Positions 7,229-9,241 of a DNA stretch of 9,241 nt are shown one piece after another. The notes beneath the pieces are model-generated. The model ran no database searches. It saw nothing but the letters and a program-made list of their open reading frames with translations, and was not told where the DNA came from. Each line of letters begins with the position of its first letter. Within the stretch, counting starts at the first letter, position 1. This DNA is from CAZUGH01 sp964619785. Lineage in GTDB: Bacteria > Bacillota > Clostridia > Lachnospirales > Lachnospiraceae. Location: the NCBI GenBank assembly GCA_964619785.1, contig CAZUGH010000071.1, positions 1 to 9,241 on the forward strand, given 5' to 3'. A program made the position numbers and the translations under genes.

Positions 7229-8562
7229 TATTCTGTACCCAGATTCCTTTTTTCAAAAGAATAAATCCAACAACCGCTTTGATGGAATCTAGGAGTGAAT
7301 ACATAGCAAATATCGTCAAAATTCCCAAACCTGTAAAATGCACAACCAAATAAGCAAATGGCAGTGCCACACACCATGAAAATCCGCTGTCAAATAAAAA
7401 TGTAATCACCGTCTTGCCACCCGAACGAATCGTGAAGTAAGTCGCGTGGAGAAATGCCTGCATCGGCATAACACATGCAGTTATGCGAATAAAGTTCGTT
7501 GCCAGCTGGCGCACCTCTGGTGTCGTGTTGTATAGTCGAGGGAACAGACTTCCCAAGACAATCATTAAAATACTAGTACCGATTGTAAGAACAACGGAAA
7601 ATGCAATCACCTTTGCCGATGTCTCCTTCGCCTTCTCAAACTCATTGGCACCGAGCTGTTGTCCAACTAAAATCGCCACCGCACTACCCATCGCGATAAA
7701 GACGACATTGAACAGATTACCAATCGTCGAAGAAATATTCAACCCTGCCATAACCTCTAGCCCTCGCAAAGAAAAACATTGATTCACAACTGCGATACCT
7801 GCTGCCCACAATACTTCATTAAACAGAAGTGGCATTCCCTTTTTCACAATACGAAGTGCTAAATCAGCAGGAACTCGTAGTGTACGATAAGCGCCAACAA
7901 TGAACGCATTTTTAGCCTTGTTTCGATGTGTCCAAATGACAACAATCAATAGTTCCACAACTCTCGCCATCACGGTTGCAATCGCTGCACCTGCAACACC
8001 TAGCTTCGGAGCGCCAAAATGTCCAAAAATCAAAATATAGTTAAATACCAGATATCATCGGAACCATCGTCTGGCCTGTCTCTCTGAGCGTACTTGCATA
8101 GATTTGTACAAGAACAAAAGGGATAATTTCAAGCAGAATCACCGCCAAATATTCCTTCCCGTATTGCAATGTCAGCGCAGGGTCTACACTTCCTTCACCA
8201 TTTAAATAGAGTCGTATCAAAGATTCGCCTTGTGTCAACAAGACAGCTAGCGTTCCCACGATGATAACAATCCCTGCAATCACCTTAAACCGAAACGTGT
8301 CCCTGACACCCTTCTGATCTCCATTTCCGTAAAATTGCGCACCAAAAATTCCGGCACCCGACAAACCACCAAATACGCACAGATTAAACACGAAGATAAA
8401 CTGATTCACAATTGCCACACCCGACATCTGCGCTGTACCAAGCTGTCCTACCATAATGTTATCTAAAAATCCAACAAAATTGGTGATAGCATTCTGTATC
8501 ATAATCGGTACTGCTAATAATAAAAGATGCTTATAAAACTTTTTTGTTCCTATTAATTTCAT
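7218..8562 (-). pseudogene. MATE family antiporter, frameshifted by a small internal deletion
   Basis: Two adjoining reading frames together cover one MATE transporter. The first (8562-8041, 173 residues) holds helices 1-5 with the conserved first-helix aspartate D34 (FLDNIMVGQLG) and the GLSGAGIFGAQFYG block. It stops at TAA 8043-8041 just after GQTMVPMISGI. The second frame resumes at once in another phase with LVFNYILIFGHFGAPKLGVAGAA, and runs through the rest of the family to a normal C-terminus at 7218. Where related MATE proteins have roughly ten residues between VPM and the NYILIFG helix, only about 4 nt remain, so the lesion looks like a loss of about 26 nt. A TTG at 8033 could in principle start the second part, but it has no sensible ribosome binding site, and half a MATE is not known to work. 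An assembly error is possible. Start at 8562 has a weak purine-rich site. Confidence 0.85.
8044..8051 (-). other. Deletion junction in the MATE pseudogene
   Basis: The minus-strand octamer CTGGTATT reads as (T)CT-GGT-ATT (S-G-I) in the upstream frame and as CTG-GTA-TTT (L-V-F) in the downstream frame. Both readings match what the MATE family has on each side of the missing stretch. This fits deletion between two copies of the octamer leaving one copy. It is inferred from the junction; the parental sequence is not in the window. Confidence 0.55.
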
Positions 8563-8590
8563 TTTCTCTCATTCCCTTACAATATGTTTC

Positions 8591-8623
8591 AAAAAAAGAA
8601 TTCTGGAAAGCCCAGAATTCTTT
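8591..8623 (-). terminator. Rho-independent terminator after the Fic gene
   Basis: A perfect 12-bp inverted repeat, AAAGAATTCTGG (8595-8606) and CCAGAATTCTTT (8612-8623), has a 5-nt loop. On the minus strand it is followed directly by a run of T (plus-strand A 8591-8597). It lies 35 nt after the Fic stop codon and only 28 nt before the start codon of the MATE gene. Confidence 0.85.
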
Positions 8624-8633
8624 CGTTGGCAGC

Positions 8634-8662
8634 AGTATATCATAGAGTTTGGGAATCATCAA
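8634..8662 (-). promoter_or_regulatory. Possible promoter upstream of the Fic terminator
   Basis: Minus-strand TTGATG (8657-8662, overlapping the Fic stop) and TATACT (8634-8639) are spaced by 17 nt. Transcripts from here would start about 8627 and run straight into the terminator hairpin before reaching the MATE gene. Either the site is fortuitous, or the hairpin reduces MATE expression. Confidence 0.3.
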
Positions 8663-9108
8663 GAAGATAGTTCCTCTGTTGTATAAACATTATATCCCTC
8701 ATAATGGTAACTTACATCGATTCCCTTCATATATACCTCACGGTCATTTATCTTAGTTGTCAAGGCAGCCTTTAAAAGAACCTTAATCTCAACATATTTC
8801 TCAACAGTTTCATCAAAAGTGTTCTGTGGCATCTTACTAATATTATCCAATGCTGTCTCAAGATACACAGTTGGTGCAAAGCGAAAACTTCCTTTGGCAA
8901 TATTAACGGTTCTTGCCTTGCCGGCAAATTCATATATATCTTCAAACAAATATCGATGAATCCTTGAAAGTCCCCCAAACGTACCCACTTCATATTCATT
9001 GAGAATTCCTTTTTCGAAAAGTTCAAGTGCTTTCACTTTACTAATTTTCTCTTCCATTCTAGCCAATTCTGCAGAATCGGTAATCCCCAGTTTGTTTGCT
9101 AATGTCAT
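8659..9108 (-). CDS. Fic-family protein lacking the catalytic loop (internal in-frame deletion)
   Basis: A 149-residue Fic-domain protein. Family members normally transfer AMP from ATP to target proteins, and small ones of about 190-200 residues often regulate themselves. The N-terminal half is typical: SAELARMEEKISK (12-24), GLSRIHRYLFEDIYEFAGKARTVN split over about 46-69, and the flap region FRFAP (75-79). After EKYVE (103-107), where MNIAHPFREGNGR-like sequence should follow, the protein jumps to IKVLLKAALT, which belongs after the active-site helices. About 50 residues are missing, including the catalytic histidine and the anion-binding GNGR. The C-terminus keeps KINDREVYMKGID and SYHYEG (133-138), an (S/T)xxxE(G/N) inhibitory motif of class III Fic proteins. 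AMP transfer is therefore not expected. The ATG at 9108 has AGGAGGT about 10 nt upstream. It has its own promoter and terminator. It could be a decaying gene, a non-catalytic regulator or an assembly artefact. Confidence 0.85.
   Translation of the reverse strand: MTLANKLGITDSAELARMEEKISKVKALELFEKGILNEYEVGTFGGLSRIHRYLFEDIYEFAGKARTVNIAKGSFRFAPTVYLETALDNISKMPQNTFDETVEKYVEIKVLLKAALTTKINDREVYMKGIDVSYHYEGYNVYTTEELSS
8786..8793 (-). other. Inferred in-frame deletion junction in the Fic gene
   Basis: Minus-strand GTTGAGAT encodes V-E-(I) at residues 106-108. Upstream it fits the family's KYVE(M/I)N stretch that precedes the HPFxxGNGR loop. Downstream it fits the (D)(L/V)EIKxLL stretch after the active-site helices. 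The exact breakpoint is an inference from family memory, not from an alignment. Confidence 0.5.
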
Positions 9109-9150
9109 AGAGACCTTTACCTCCTATTTGCAACTTTATCAACTAGATTT

Positions 9151-9180
9151 ATTATAACATATGAAGCACTTTTTTACCAA
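9151..9180 (-). promoter_or_regulatory. Putative sigma-A promoter for the Fic gene
   Basis: On the minus strand a perfect TATAAT (9151-9156) lies 18 nt after TTGGTA (9175-9180, 4/6 match to TTGACA). The -35 overlaps the stop codon of the upstream gene. The predicted leader is about 35 nt, with the AGGAGGT ribosome binding site near its end. Confidence 0.55.
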
Positions 9181-9241
9181 TCCTCGTCCCCTGTCTCTTC
9201 TATTTCCTCATCAATTGCGTCATCAACACCACTCGCATACT
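9174..9241 (-). CDS. C-terminal tail of an unidentified acidic protein (partial)
   Basis: One minus-strand frame is open from the right edge to TAA at 9176-9174. It gives the 21 residues YASGVDDAIDEEIEETGDEDW, written here as the visible tail of a longer protein: ten of the last sixteen residues are Asp or Glu and it ends in Trp. The stop is followed after 65 nt by the Fic start, on the same strand. Small Fic genes are often preceded by an antitoxin or regulator gene, but this tail matches nothing I can name. The other two minus-strand frames contain stops in this stretch. Function unknown. Confidence 0.5.
   Translation of the reverse strand, partial: YASGVDDAIDEEIEETGDEDW

Noticed and set aside
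7218..8033. The downstream MATE half as an independent gene starting at TTG 8033
   Set aside because: It begins in the middle of a conserved helix (NYILIFG), has no ribosome binding site, and completes the preceding frame; treated as one frameshifted gene.
8772..9026. A second minus-strand frame inside the Fic gene
   Set aside because: It overlaps the Fic frame, which carries the clear family motifs; this frame shows none.

Overview
The window looks like a low-to-moderate GC Firmicute of the class Clostridia, probably Lachnospiraceae-like. The basis is an Rnf complex in the gene order rnfC-D-G-E-A-B, strong AGGAGG-type ribosome binding sites, sigma-A-like promoters, and the flavour of the MATE, Fic and M23 proteins. 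This is a judgement from the sequence alone. Every gene I can support is on the minus strand, so the biological reading order runs from high to low coordinates.

Right end (about 8560-9241): the acidic C-terminal tail of an unidentified protein runs off the edge. It is followed by a small Fic-family gene with its own promoter and a clear rho-independent terminator. The Fic gene has lost, in frame, the segment that should carry the catalytic HPFxxGNGR loop, but it keeps the N-terminal Fic half and a C-terminal SxxxEG inhibitory motif.

7218-8562: a MATE-family multidrug/cation antiporter gene broken by a frameshift. The residues missing at the break suggest a small deletion between two copies of an 8-nt repeat rather than a single-base error.

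2159-7161: a complete rnfCDGEAB operon for the membrane ferredoxin:NAD+ oxidoreductase (Rnf). This complex couples electron flow from reduced ferredoxin to NAD+ with Na+ or H+ export. The genes are packed with start/stop overlaps (TAGTG, ATGA, TAATG), and rnfC and rnfD use TTG and GTG starts. A promoter with an extended -10 lies just before rnfC. The ApbE flavin transferase needed to load FMN on RnfD and RnfG is not in the window.

819-2162: a second, intact MATE transporter whose ATG overlaps the rnfB stop codon (ATGA). It therefore looks like the seventh gene of the rnf operon. An ion-coupled exporter translated together with an ion-pumping redox complex is the most suggestive functional link here.

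1-712: a separate secreted M23 (LytM-type) peptidase with its own promoter and terminator. After it comes the signal-peptide start of another exported protein that runs off the left edge.

I found no tRNA, rRNA, CRISPR array, insertion sequence or recognisable riboswitch. I also see no clearly novel multi-gene system. The most unusual items are the catalytic-loop-less Fic gene, the paired deletions in neighbouring genes, the rnf-MATE coupling, and the Cys-rich tail on RnfE.
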